A stretch of DNA of 34,513 nt from Scytonema tolypothrichoides VB-61278 (GTDB taxonomy: Bacteria > Cyanobacteriota > Cyanobacteriia > Cyanobacteriales > Nostocaceae): assembly GCF_000828085.3 (NCBI RefSeq), contig NZ_JXCA02000011.1, positions 1 through 34,513 on the forward strand, given 5' to 3'. A model generated the notes under the pieces. That model did not search any database. It was not told where the DNA came from and saw only the letters and a list, made by a program, of their open reading frames with translations. Of the stretch, positions 6,781 through 13,835 are shown in pieces (the first letter of the stretch is position 1; every line of letters starts with the position of its first letter). Both the position numbers and the translations under genes were made by a program.

Positions 6781-7134
6781 TTAAACATCATTGTCAGGCT
6801 CTCCTTTTGTTTTTGCTGTCAGTTGATCGCAGAAGGAAAAAAGCGATTCTTTCTGGATGTCGAGGGCACGCGCCACTTCCACGATTTCGGCATCGGTTGG
6901 TCTTGTGCCGTTTACCAGCTTTTTAAGAAAGATCACGGGATCGAGAATCCCGTCTGATGGGGCGGGATGTTCTTGTTTTTCCACCCAATCGACAATCAGC
7001 TGTTCAATAACACCACTCATGTCGCGTTCGGTACCGGCACACAACGCCTTGAACCGTAGGGCAAGCGCCTTTGGAATAAGGCCCGTTACCTGTTTGAAAT
7101 TGGGGTCGCCACGTTTCCCTCTTTGCGATGTCAT
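6781..7134 (-). CDS. Ribbon-helix-helix-type plasmid regulator
   Basis: A 117-residue protein. The first 50 residues begin MTSQRGKRGDPNFKQVTGLI, followed by PKALALRFKALCAGTERDMS and GVIEQLIVDWVEKQ. This is the beta strand plus two helices of a CopG/Arc-like DNA-binding dimer, found near replication genes on cyanobacterial plasmids. The C-terminal part (PTDAEIVEVARALDI) resembles a short helix-turn-helix. It is divergent from the plus-strand gene run starting at 7337, and a palindrome overlapping that run's promoter is a plausible binding site. Control of copy number or of the divergent operon is inferred. Confidence 0.65.
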   Translation of the reverse strand: MTSQRGKRGDPNFKQVTGLIPKALALRFKALCAGTERDMSGVIEQLIVDWVEKQEHPAPSDGILDPVIFLKKLVNGTRPTDAEIVEVARALDIQKESLFSFCDQLTAKTKGEPDNDV

Positions 7135-7229
7135 CCGATACCGATACCATACAACTGTTCATCCTTCATTCTCTCCTAACATTTTCAAATCTTTGTGTTT
7201 TTGTGTTTGTAAACTTATAAGAAGAATTG

Positions 7230-7267
7230 GTTTGCTTGTTTGCAAACACACAAACATTTGCTATAGT
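7230..7267 (+). promoter_or_regulatory. Promoter with overlapping palindromic operator for the 7337 gene run
   Basis: TTGCAA at 7240-7245 and TATAGT at 7262-7267 are 16 bp apart. The -35 box sits in the centre of a palindrome at 7230-7255, where GTTTG, TGTTTGCAAACA and CAAAC are symmetric. A-T rich direct repeats (TTTGTGTTTTTGTGTTTG) lie just upstream. A repressor, perhaps the divergent ribbon-helix-helix protein, would block the polymerase here; this is inference from position. Confidence 0.55.
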
Positions 7268-7282
7268 CAGAATAACACAACT

Positions 7283-7333
7283 GGCAGGGCTGACATGCCC
7301 GAAACCATTTCGCACATGGCAGGGGTGACATGA
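7283..7333 (+). promoter_or_regulatory. Leader with a 15-bp direct repeat and a 12-codon ORF
   Basis: GGCAGGGCTGACATG (7283-7297) recurs as GGCAGGGGTGACATG (7318-7332). In both, the G-rich part is placed like a Shine-Dalgarno before an ATG. The first ATG (7295) opens a peptide, MPETISHMAGVT, that stops at TGA 7331-7333, one codon before the TTG start of the next gene and in the same frame. It could be a leader peptide that couples translation, or the true start of the next gene separated by a nonsense codon. Confidence 0.4.
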
Positions 7334-7336
7334 ACT

Positions 7337-7729
7337 TTGAAAACCATCACCATCAACGTCAGCTTTGAAACGGGTGGAACCCTGTATTTCACCAAGAAAG
7401 ATGCCCAGAAATTGTTGGGTATCCATCACCACCACACCTTTAACGCACACTTGAAAGTGTTGGGGCTTTTCCAAAAACCGCTTAGTTGGGCAGAAATCAA
7501 AGAAATCCTGGCGCTGAAACTATTCCTGTATGCCCGCTTCGGGTATCACACTCGCGCCATGTATCAATCCCTCCAGCAAAGGGGAAAGCTCTCTATCATT
7601 TTTCGCTATTACAACATCAATGTCGATGCCGAATTCATGAGGATTAAAAATGACTACGAACGGCAACGGAAAACGCAAGAAAGGACAATCTCCATCAGCC
7701 AAAGACCTGGGAGCGTTGTCCTTGGCTGA
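7337..7729 (+). CDS. Unknown protein (130 aa), possible HTH-type plasmid protein
   Basis: The only in-frame start after the TGA at 7331-7333 is TTG at 7337, about 11 nt after AGGGG. The segment LYFTKKDAQKLLGI, followed by HTFNAHLKVLGLF, looks like a MerR- or Xis-like helix-turn-helix, and the next part (SWAEIKEILALKLFLYARFG) is helical. I do not recognise the family. It is the first gene of a plus-strand run of about twelve genes. Its last 80 bp overlap the start of the next gene, whose own start has an AGGA at the right distance. The N-terminus is uncertain because a 12-codon ORF precedes it in the same frame. Confidence 0.6.
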   Translation: MKTITINVSFETGGTLYFTKKDAQKLLGIHHHHTFNAHLKVLGLFQKPLSWAEIKEILALKLFLYARFGYHTRAMYQSLQQRGKLSIIFRYYNINVDAEFMRIKNDYERQRKTQERTISISQRPGSVVLG

Positions 7730-8537
7730 TATTCCGGTAGAGGAACCAGCAGCCCTCGCCGATACTAACGCTACAGAGAACGGACAGCAAAAACAACCAG
7801 ATAACAATGTCATCGCGGATACTCCCCTTGAACCTCACCAAGCTGTTTCCGACATCCAACCTAACGAGGAAACACCACTGGAAAACGTTCCTGATCCTTC
7901 CCAGCCATTAGAACAGCCCTCACAAGCAATCACCGACGAAAATCCCGAAGAGTTGCTGCGGGCGGCGCGAAACAGCGCGGGCACCTCAGAAGCATCAGAC
8001 CAAGAATCCACCACGGACACAACAAACGATAACGTCAGCACTCCCCCACAAAAAGAACAGAAAGGAGAAATCGCTCCGCGCAGCACCTCCCAAGTCGTCG
8101 GTTCAGCAACCGCAAAAGCGGCGCAAAACCTCGTTAAAGCCAACCAAAAAGCCGCACAGGAGCGCCTGCAAACAGGCTTGCGGGAAGGCTATGAAGATGC
8201 CAAGGACTTTCGTAAAGGCTATCAGCTGGGGTTACTCAAGGGCGTCACGGACGCAAAGCAGAAGGATTCCACGGAATTCTCCCAGCAACTCGAAAAGCTC
8301 CGCCAGCACACCGACATTGAGGGCGGACAGGACATTGACCAAATCCTTGGAAAGATGGGGCTTTCTCTGGAGACGGAACAAACCGGACAGGAGAACAAGG
8401 AAGAAACCCCACTCGATATATTTAGTCGCCTGGTTGATTCCAGCTTGCCCACCGATGACGAAACACTGAACATTCTGGACTTGGCGGCGCAATCCACCCC
8501 TTTAGACCCTACGCGGCGGGCTTCCTCGCCGGGTTGA
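7650..8537 (+). CDS. Unknown hydrophilic protein with a disordered N-terminal half (295 aa)
   Basis: The first 140 residues are rich in Pro, Glu, Gln, Asn, Ser and Thr, with a basic start (GNGKRKKGQS), and are surely unstructured. Residues 150-230 form a predicted helical region, ATAKAAQNLVKANQKAA, followed by LQTGLREGYEDAKDFRKGYQ with its G-Y repeats. The end is acidic. No catalytic motif or membrane segment is seen. A tethering or scaffold role beside the following membrane proteins is possible but not shown. The start ATG at 7650 follows AGGA, and the stop overlaps the next start as TTGA. Confidence 0.6.
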   Translation: MTTNGNGKRKKGQSPSAKDLGALSLADIPVEEPAALADTNATENGQQKQPDNNVIADTPLEPHQAVSDIQPNEETPLENVPDPSQPLEQPSQAITDENPEELLRAARNSAGTSEASDQESTTDTTNDNVSTPPQKEQKGEIAPRSTSQVVGSATAKAAQNLVKANQKAAQERLQTGLREGYEDAKDFRKGYQLGLLKGVTDAKQKDSTEFSQQLEKLRQHTDIEGGQDIDQILGKMGLSLETEQTGQENKEETPLDIFSRLVDSSLPTDDETLNILDLAAQSTPLDPTRRASSPG

Positions 8538-8776
8538 AACATGGTGTTTCGCTGTCCCAGCCCCCTAGCTCCCCGAAATCAAGCCCTGTACACCATCCTG
8601 TTCCAGGCGCATCACTCGTCCTTGGCATGGCTGGTATCTGCCTTGGCGTGTGCTTAATGGCACTCGGTTTTTATGGGGTGCGCGTGCATAAGCCCCTAAC
8701 TCTTTCCCTTGGCGCGGGTCTGATTCTGGCCGGTGGTCTCAGCGCCGCGCTCATCAACAACCGCCCCTCTTCATAA
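8534..8776 (+). CDS. Small membrane protein with two transmembrane helices (80 aa)
   Basis: The start is a TTG at 8534 overlapping the preceding stop. After a Pro/Ser-rich 25 residues come two hydrophobic helices, LVLGMAGICLGVCLMALGF and LSLGAGLILAGGLSAALI. They are separated by a short basic loop, GVRVHKP. No family is recognised. An ATG at 8541 in another frame gives a less convincing product. The protein belongs to the closely packed plus-strand run, and the next gene begins 14 bp later. Confidence 0.55.
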   Translation: MKHGVSLSQPPSSPKSSPVHHPVPGASLVLGMAGICLGVCLMALGFYGVRVHKPLTLSLGAGLILAGGLSAALINNRPSS

Positions 8777-8790
8777 ATCAAGGAGTTTTT

Positions 8791-8937
8791 ATGCTACAGC
8801 TTGCGAGTTTTACCGCAGCCATGTTCATCGCCGGACTGATTCTCTCCTTCTCCACCGCCACCCTAGGCATTGCGCTGGGCAGCGGACTGCTTGGCGCGGG
8901 ACTTTTCGGCTCTCTGTCTGGAGGAAACGTCTCATGA
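8791..8937 (+). CDS. Very small membrane protein (48 aa)
   Basis: An excellent AAGGAG seven bases before the ATG at 8791 supports this short gene. The product is almost entirely hydrophobic: AAMFIAGLILSFSTATLGIA, then LGSGLLGAGLFGSLSGG. It is one long or two short glycine-rich helices. The next gene overlaps it by ATGA at 8934-8937. The composition recalls small pore, holin-like or membrane-anchor peptides, but no specific family is claimed. Confidence 0.65.
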   Translation: MLQLASFTAAMFIAGLILSFSTATLGIALGSGLLGAGLFGSLSGGNVS

Positions 8938-9272
8938 CCACGTCCATTACCCAAGAAAATCTATGCCCTGCGCTGGATGCCATCATCAACCAGTTAGCGC
9001 TCATCCGGCAGTCACCCGACTGGAAGCGCCTGGTGGAGCATCGGCTCTCTCACCCTGAACTTACCACGAATCTTGCCAACTGTTTAACCTACGCCAAACA
9101 ACTCTACGCTGACCTGGAAGCCAGCCTGGAGATCATTGACGAAGTTGAATCCGTCCCTGCTGATGTGGCGGAAGGAGTTTCCTTATGGTGTACATCAAAG
9201 AAAACGGGTCGCATGGCTTTTCTTATCAACAACAATATGATTTCCTACTCGCGGAACATCCCGATTGTTTAG
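8934..9272 (+). CDS. Unknown helical protein (112 aa), 3' end overlapping the next gene
   Basis: The ATG at 8934 overlaps the previous stop and has GAGGAA at 8921-8926. The first 80 residues (LDAIINQLALIRQSPDWKRL, then a helix with LTYAKQLYADLEASLEIIDE) are helical and soluble. The last 29 codons overlap the next gene, which has a strong GGAAGGAG signal inside this frame, so the natural C-terminus may be different or frameshifted. No family is recognised. Confidence 0.55.
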   Translation: MTTSITQENLCPALDAIINQLALIRQSPDWKRLVEHRLSHPELTTNLANCLTYAKQLYADLEASLEIIDEVESVPADVAEGVSLWCTSKKTGRMAFLINNNMISYSRNIPIV

Positions 9273-9562
9273 AAGAAATCGTCCATACGAAATTCATGGT
9301 TCTCAAAGAACAAAAACCAGAAAATGCCGCCTACTACGAACAGCTTGATACTGAATTAACGGAACGTCTCGATACGGCTGACGATAGCAATCCAACCTTT
9401 GGTTACTCCGAAAGCGATGATATTGTCAAAACCTTCATTAGAGAAAAGGGATTGACGGAATTATTCCGTGATGTTCCGGCTATTACTGACCAAACCAATT
9501 CGGATGAAACACTCGCAATCTTCGATTTAGAAGACGATGATGGTACCTTGTTCCTTGTATGA
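9185..9562 (+). CDS. Unknown acidic protein (125 aa)
   Basis: The ATG at 9185 follows GGAAGGAG at the correct distance. The product is soluble and acidic, with IVHTKFMVLKEQKPENAAYY, a helix with LDTELTERLDTADDSN, and an end rich in Asp (AIFDLEDDDGTLFLV). No domain is recognised. Its stop overlaps the next start as ATGA at 9559-9562, so it is translated together with the following membrane protein. Confidence 0.6.
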   Translation: MVYIKENGSHGFSYQQQYDFLLAEHPDCLEEIVHTKFMVLKEQKPENAAYYEQLDTELTERLDTADDSNPTFGYSESDDIVKTFIREKGLTELFRDVPAITDQTNSDETLAIFDLEDDDGTLFLV

Positions 9563-9927
9563 CCATGAAACGTGTCATCAGCCGGACAGAAACAATAGAT
9601 AATTTCGAGGATGGTAAAACCTGCACCAATAAAACGGAAGTCATAGAAGAAACCCTGACCAGCGGTTTATGGGAAGCTTGGGTGGGATTGCTTCTCCTCT
9701 TAACAACCGGTGTTCTGTTTGGGTTGACTCTCAAATTACTCTATTTGATTCTTCTCCAACAACCATCGTCCTACGGACACGCCTATCCCCTTCCAGCAGT
9801 ACCGGAAACGACGGACAGTTCCGTATTGCAACGGATAAATCTCCCCGGACAAGCAGAACCACGCTGTAGAAGGCGTTGCAGCGTTGCAAAGCGATTGCAA
9901 CGGTCAAAAAACAGCGTGCAATACTAA
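9559..9927 (+). CDS. Single-pass membrane protein of unknown function (122 aa)
   Basis: The N-terminal 40 residues are polar (SRTETIDNFEDGKTCTNKTE). Then one long hydrophobic helix follows, WVGLLLLLTTGVLFGLTLKL with a further LLYLILL, and a Pro-rich, finally Arg-rich tail. The last 18 codons run through a large inverted repeat at 9875-9944, so the tail may be partly accidental. It is ATGA-coupled to the gene before it. No family is recognised. Confidence 0.55.
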   Translation: MTMKRVISRTETIDNFEDGKTCTNKTEVIEETLTSGLWEAWVGLLLLLTTGVLFGLTLKLLYLILLQQPSSYGHAYPLPAVPETTDSSVLQRINLPGQAEPRCRRRCSVAKRLQRSKNSVQY

Positions 9928-9944
9928 TCCTGCAACGCTGCAAC
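9875..9944. repeat. Perfect 14-bp inverted repeat of TTGCA-type motifs
   Basis: GTTGCAGCGTTGCA (9875-9888) is repeated in inverse at 9931-9944 as TGCAACGCTGCAAC. A further ATTGCAACGG half-site is at 9895-9904. The arms are 42 bp apart. The arrangement suits a protein-binding site or a long hairpin that ends transcription of the first half of the gene run. There is no T-run. The gene at 10019 begins 75 bp later and may have its own promoter here. Confidence 0.55.
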
Positions 9945-10018
9945 TCTTGTCTGTCATCCTATGCCTTAGTGTCTGGCATTACACACCAAATCTTACCTTT
10001 TAAACAATCACTAAACCT

Positions 10019-10738
10019 ATGAAACTCGACAAGAAAGGAACGACGAAAACAACCCCTGGTAAGACTACCAAAAACAAGTCGAACGCTGTTCCTTTAGCCA
10101 GCAATACTTCTGTTAATTTTGCCGTCGATACCACCAGCATCGGCAGTATGATTCCCGCTGAAGTGCTGCCCCTCTTCTCCTCGATCTCCCAAAATATGGG
10201 AATTGATTTGAGTAAACCGGAAGCTTGGACGCAAGAAGCGATTACTCTTGTGCAGCAGAATAAAGAGCAATGGAAACAGGCGATAGAATGGCTTCCTGTG
10301 GTGGAGGAAGCGGTCGGAACGTTCCTTAATTTGCAAGTATCCAAAGCAGAGTTTTTCGCACGAGTTTGTACTCAAATGTTTGGCGCGAAAAAGAAGATTG
10401 ACAAGGCTTCCGCACAAATGCTGGTGAGCTATTTCAGTTACCTGAAATTCGGCGAACGTCTTAATAACGGCTTGCAGAAGAAAGCCCAACTACTTGATAA
10501 GAAGAATGAGACAATCGCCAAACTTCAAGAAGATGATTTAACCGCTGGTATTGACTACCTCAACACCGTTCAGGAATTAGGCAGCGGCGAAATCAACAGA
10601 AAATACGCCATCAAAGAATCCGTCGCGCAAGCGTTGAGTGATTACCGCACCCAGAAACACGAACGCCGTGCCTACACACGGGTTGGACACCTCAACCCGC
10701 AAATCGGTCAAACCGTAACCGCCGGACGGAATAGCTGA
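10019..10738 (+). CDS. Unknown helical protein (239 aa)
   Basis: A basic, Thr/Lys-rich start (DKKGTTKTTPGKTTKNKS) is followed by a mainly helical protein. One helix pair is around AITLVQQNKEQWKQAIEWL, and a longer helix around LNNGLQKKAQLLDKKNETIA could form a coiled coil. No signal peptide, membrane segment or catalytic motif is visible. The family is not recognised. It is followed after 65 bp by two membrane protein genes in the same direction. The stop at 10736-10738 is followed by inverted CCAGGCA and TGCCTGG copies 24 bp apart, a weak hairpin. Confidence 0.6.
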   Translation: MKLDKKGTTKTTPGKTTKNKSNAVPLASNTSVNFAVDTTSIGSMIPAEVLPLFSSISQNMGIDLSKPEAWTQEAITLVQQNKEQWKQAIEWLPVVEEAVGTFLNLQVSKAEFFARVCTQMFGAKKKIDKASAQMLVSYFSYLKFGERLNNGLQKKAQLLDKKNETIAKLQEDDLTAGIDYLNTVQELGSGEINRKYAIKESVAQALSDYRTQKHERRAYTRVGHLNPQIGQTVTAGRNS

Positions 10739-10803
10739 TGTCCCTCCAGGCATAAGGACATACCCCTTCCCTTGTGCCTGGTACACTCCTGAGGCTTCGA
10801 CAC

Positions 10804-11163
10804 ATGGCAAAGGAATTCGAGCAGAAACGAAGCTGGTACTTCCAGCATCTTACCAACCTTTCGGAAATTCTCCTGTTTTTCGCCATCGGTATCGGCAGCG
10901 CCTTCATACCCTTTTACTACACGGAACTCCTCTGGATTGTCGCTGTAGGGTATCTGCTGGTCATCGCCTACTTTATCGTCACCAGCGTTCCGCTGAAAGT
11001 GTTCTGGCTGCGGGTAGGTGGCTTATTCATCGGAGCGGTACTGGGTGCAAAGGAACTCATGCTGATTTATCCGGTGCATAGCGCTCTTGCCTTGCTGCTA
11101 CTGGGTGCACTCGTTTTTGGCATTCATCTCGCTTATTGCAAAATCACTCTCCAGGAGGATTGA
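10804..11163 (+). CDS. Membrane protein with four transmembrane helices (119 aa)
   Basis: I start at the ATG of 10804 because an earlier GTG at 10774 would add ten residues unlike the rest; a TGAGG lies 10 bases upstream. Four hydrophobic helices are visible: EILLFFAIGIGSAFIPF, LLWIVAVGYLLVIAYFIV, VGGLFIGAVLGAKELML and ALALLLLGALVFGIHLAY. The first 20 residues (EFEQKRSWYFQHLTN) are polar. No family is recognised. Its end contains the AGGAGG that serves the next gene, which starts 2 bp after the stop. Confidence 0.6.
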   Translation: MAKEFEQKRSWYFQHLTNLSEILLFFAIGIGSAFIPFYYTELLWIVAVGYLLVIAYFIVTSVPLKVFWLRVGGLFIGAVLGAKELMLIYPVHSALALLLLGALVFGIHLAYCKITLQED

Positions 11164-11165
11164 CC

Positions 11166-11957
11166 ATGCGACTAAACTATGAGGTTGCCAGATTGCAGAT
11201 TAATCCAGAACTCATCGGCGTCTTACTTTTTGGGGTCACCTGCATCGGCACTGTCCTGGCGGTTGTCGGCAATCTGCAATCCTGGAGCATTTACCAGCAA
11301 TGCAAGCAGGAACAGGTGCTGGGCGTGACCACAACGACCTGTGATACGGTTGTCCTGCAAAATCAGAAAATTCTCACGCGCCCCCTGGAAGGATACCGCC
11401 TTATCCGCTCCTTGCATAGTAGCGCCGACATCAAGAACACCGGCTTGGCGATCGCTCTCATTGCAGGTTGCCTATCCCTGATTCTCAACGGGCAAATTGC
11501 AGAAACACTGCTTAAACAAGAAGAAGAGGAACATGCCCTGGCTGAACGGGAAGAAACCCTGAAAGAAAAAGAACAGCACCTGGAAGACAGCGTAGAGGAG
11601 CGGATGCTCAAACTCAACTACGCGCTCAAAGTTAAGGAATTTGAAGAATTATTACAACTTCCGCTGAAACCGGAATTTGCGGACAAGGAGAAAGAGAAGG
11701 GCTACTTCGATGACGAAGGATTTGGTGTTGACGGCGAGAACAAAGAAGCAACCCTGAACGCAGATAAACTGCTGGCGTGGCTGCTGCAAAAGAACATTAA
11801 AGAAGCCTCCGTTAGTGAACTCAGCCGTGCCAGCATCTACGGCAAGCATTGGGACGCAGGTGCATTGCGGGCGCACCTGGATCAACTGACGCAAGCGGGG
11901 GCAGTTAAATGGCTCAATGAAGAGAAAACCCGGTTCACCATGTTGTTTAGCGAATAA
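11166..11957 (+). CDS. Membrane protein with coiled coil and winged-helix-like C-terminus (263 aa)
   Basis: The ATG at 11166 follows CAGGAGG. Two transmembrane helices are seen: residues about 15-35 (LIGVLLFGVTCIGTVLAVVG) and about 92-112 (LAIALIAGCLSLILNG). A charged coiled coil of repeated E/K heptads follows (about 118-160). The last 60 residues (LLAWLLQKNIKEASVSELSR, then LRAHLDQLTQAGAVKWLNE) look like a winged helix. Two cysteines (QQC, TTTCDT) lie between the helices and may be on the outer face. A membrane-anchored regulator or scaffold is possible. Confidence 0.6.
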   Translation: MRLNYEVARLQINPELIGVLLFGVTCIGTVLAVVGNLQSWSIYQQCKQEQVLGVTTTTCDTVVLQNQKILTRPLEGYRLIRSLHSSADIKNTGLAIALIAGCLSLILNGQIAETLLKQEEEEHALAEREETLKEKEQHLEDSVEERMLKLNYALKVKEFEELLQLPLKPEFADKEKEKGYFDDEGFGVDGENKEATLNADKLLAWLLQKNIKEASVSELSRASIYGKHWDAGALRAHLDQLTQAGAVKWLNEEKTRFTMLFSE

Positions 11958-12033
11958 AAAAGCAAAATAAATCCTTGTGCGATGAGATTGAAATTTGATT
12001 CACGATTTGTGTTCATTTTTTAAGGCACTTCCT

Positions 12034-12432
12034 ATGTCAAATAATCTCTTCTTTGACCCAGAGTTCTGGGAGAATGTTGGAATTGAACCTGTTAGCATTG
12101 ATTTAGATAACCCTCAAAGTGTTGAAGATGGCATAGAGGAAATATTCCAAAGAATCGCCGGTGAAGTCAAAAATATTCAAGAAGAAAATCTCAGCATCAA
12201 AACTTTTGATGTTGTTATGACAGGCACAGAGTACGAATACTTTGACGATTTATGTAGTGACCTGGCAGGAAATCATGTTGTAGATTTCAAGGGTCTCATT
12301 CATTCCCACCTGGTGCCGCAATTAGAGCCGGAAGACGTTCCAGATGGCATCAACGCCGTTAACTTTCATATTAAAGTTGTTGACGACTTCACAGAAGAAT
12401 CATTCTTAGAATTCGATACGAATTTACCATAA
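12034..12432 (+). CDS. Unknown acidic protein (132 aa)
   Basis: The ATG at 12034 is preferred over an earlier start at 11995 that lies in poor sequence. The product begins MSNNLFFDPEFWENVGIEPV and is strongly acidic throughout, with EDGIEEIFQRIAGEVKNI as one helix and VNFHIKVVDDF as a strand. No domain is recognised. Base composition is more AT-rich than that of the genes on either side. No strong Shine-Dalgarno is seen. It is 76 bp after the previous gene and could share its transcript. Confidence 0.55.
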   Translation: MSNNLFFDPEFWENVGIEPVSIDLDNPQSVEDGIEEIFQRIAGEVKNIQEENLSIKTFDVVMTGTEYEYFDDLCSDLAGNHVVDFKGLIHSHLVPQLEPEDVPDGINAVNFHIKVVDDFTEESFLEFDTNLP

Positions 12433-12545
12433 CCGCAGCAGATGGTTGATTCTTCACTCCATCAAAACCACTCAACAGTGAACAGTAAAACCGCTGACTG
12501 ATAACTGTTTGAACACAGCATTCGTGATAATTAAAGGAGGGATTT

Positions 12546-13679
12546 ATGTATCACTCAGGAGAATATCTTGTCCTCCAAACGTATCCGATGAATCGAAAAC
12601 TCAAGGTCGTAACGAGAACCTTTAACTACCAGGAAGCAAGACGGGACTGTGAGCTAGAAAACCTCGCTCATGATTGTTCACATTACAGTCTGCGGATATA
12701 TTGTGAAGGCAAACTTTGGGATTTGAATTCTGACGGAACTCCTTCTGATTTATCAGAGGAGCAGTTTTGGGAGATACATCCCGAATACGAAGCAGTATCC
12801 GATGAAGAGAATGCAGTAGGGGGTATTGAAGTCCATCCTTGCAGCTATCCCTATTATGCGGTGCCGATGATTCGTATCAGTACCTGCGGGGAAGCGGTGG
12901 AATACACCGGGGCTATAACGTGTCTCAAAAACGACTACGGACGGGAGGTGAGAGAGTGCCCGAACTGCGCCGGTAGGTTGGTTGATTGGTATGAAGAAGA
13001 CGCGGACGAAGAAGAAACATCCTCCGTACCGGTAGCTTGCCAAGGCTGCAAGAATTACCACGGACGCTATTACGGTGGTACAATCCTGATCTGCGGAATC
13101 CATCCTTACGGCTGGAACGGCGACAACTGCCCTGATTATCAATCCTGGATCACAGAGGAATCAACGGAAAAATCATCATCAAGCACTATCGTCCCACAAC
13201 GCTGCGATTCACTAACCCAGCGATCGCCGGAACAAGCTTTGAGCACCGCAGGGAACTTAAATAAATGTTCACCCGCTGTAATAACGATAGTAAATGAACA
13301 CTCACAAAACGATACCCCAGCCAGAGACGATGAAATCCTGGAAAATTTCCAAGCCGTCCCAGAAGACCTTATCAAGGAACGCCTCCGCCATCATCACGCG
13401 CAAATGCGTCACCTGCGCTTTTTCGCCAGCATTGACAGCATCCTGAGCGCCATTGCTGGGGTATGCCTTTTCACCGCAGGTGTTTCCGCTTCGGCAACCA
13501 TAGCGGCGTACGGGATGGGCTTGATGGCTGACGGAGGGGTAAAACAGGTGCAGGGGGTAAGATGGGACAATACCGTCAAGATTACGATGGGAATGGGTCT
13601 CGTCGCAGGAGGAGGGGCGCTAGGGTGTGGTGTATTAGCCACTGCTTCTTCGGTTATTGAGGAGCGGACAAAACCGTGA
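12546..13679 (+). CDS. Zinc-ribbon-like protein with C-terminal membrane hairpin (377 aa)
   Basis: A near-perfect AAAGGAGGG precedes the ATG at 12546. Residues 1-135 form a mixed domain. Cysteine pairs follow: CPNC at 138-141, CQGC at 165-168, C183 and C195 within NYHGRYYGG and CGIHPYGWNGDNCPDY. This second set is familiar from small cyanobacterial proteins in which a C-x-x-C is followed by H-G-x-Y-Y-G-G and I-H-P-Y-G; its role is unknown to me, and metal binding is inferred. Two hydrophobic segments lie at about 293-325 and 345-370 and are rich in Gly and Ala. The stop overlaps the GTG start of the next gene. Confidence 0.65.
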   Translation: MYHSGEYLVLQTYPMNRKLKVVTRTFNYQEARRDCELENLAHDCSHYSLRIYCEGKLWDLNSDGTPSDLSEEQFWEIHPEYEAVSDEENAVGGIEVHPCSYPYYAVPMIRISTCGEAVEYTGAITCLKNDYGREVRECPNCAGRLVDWYEEDADEEETSSVPVACQGCKNYHGRYYGGTILICGIHPYGWNGDNCPDYQSWITEESTEKSSSSTIVPQRCDSLTQRSPEQALSTAGNLNKCSPAVITIVNEHSQNDTPARDDEILENFQAVPEDLIKERLRHHHAQMRHLRFFASIDSILSAIAGVCLFTAGVSASATIAAYGMGLMADGGVKQVQGVRWDNTVKITMGMGLVAGGGALGCGVLATASSVIEERTKP

Positions 13680-13822
13680 ACAAGAAATGGGCGGTCAAGC
13701 GTATTACCGTCAATCTGGCATCGGCAGAAGCCGCAACGCTTGAAAAATACTGTAACCAGACAGGAAGACCGGCAACCGATGTCATCCGCGAACTGATTCG
13801 CGGTCTGCCGGTAAAAAACTAA
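13676..13822 (+). CDS. Small ribbon-helix-helix protein (48 aa)
   Basis: A GTG at 13676 overlaps the previous stop as GTGA, with GGAG 11 bases upstream. The product KKWAVKRITVNLASAEAATL, then EKYCNQTGRPATDVIRELIR, is a complete beta-alpha-alpha ribbon-helix-helix unit of the CopG/Arc type. Such proteins act as dimers on DNA. Lying next to the convergent relaxase gene, it could be an accessory relaxosome protein or the autoregulator of the preceding run. Function is inferred from the fold only. Confidence 0.65.
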   Translation: MNKKWAVKRITVNLASAEAATLEKYCNQTGRPATDVIRELIRGLPVKN

Positions 13823-13835
13823 CCAAAAGCGATAC

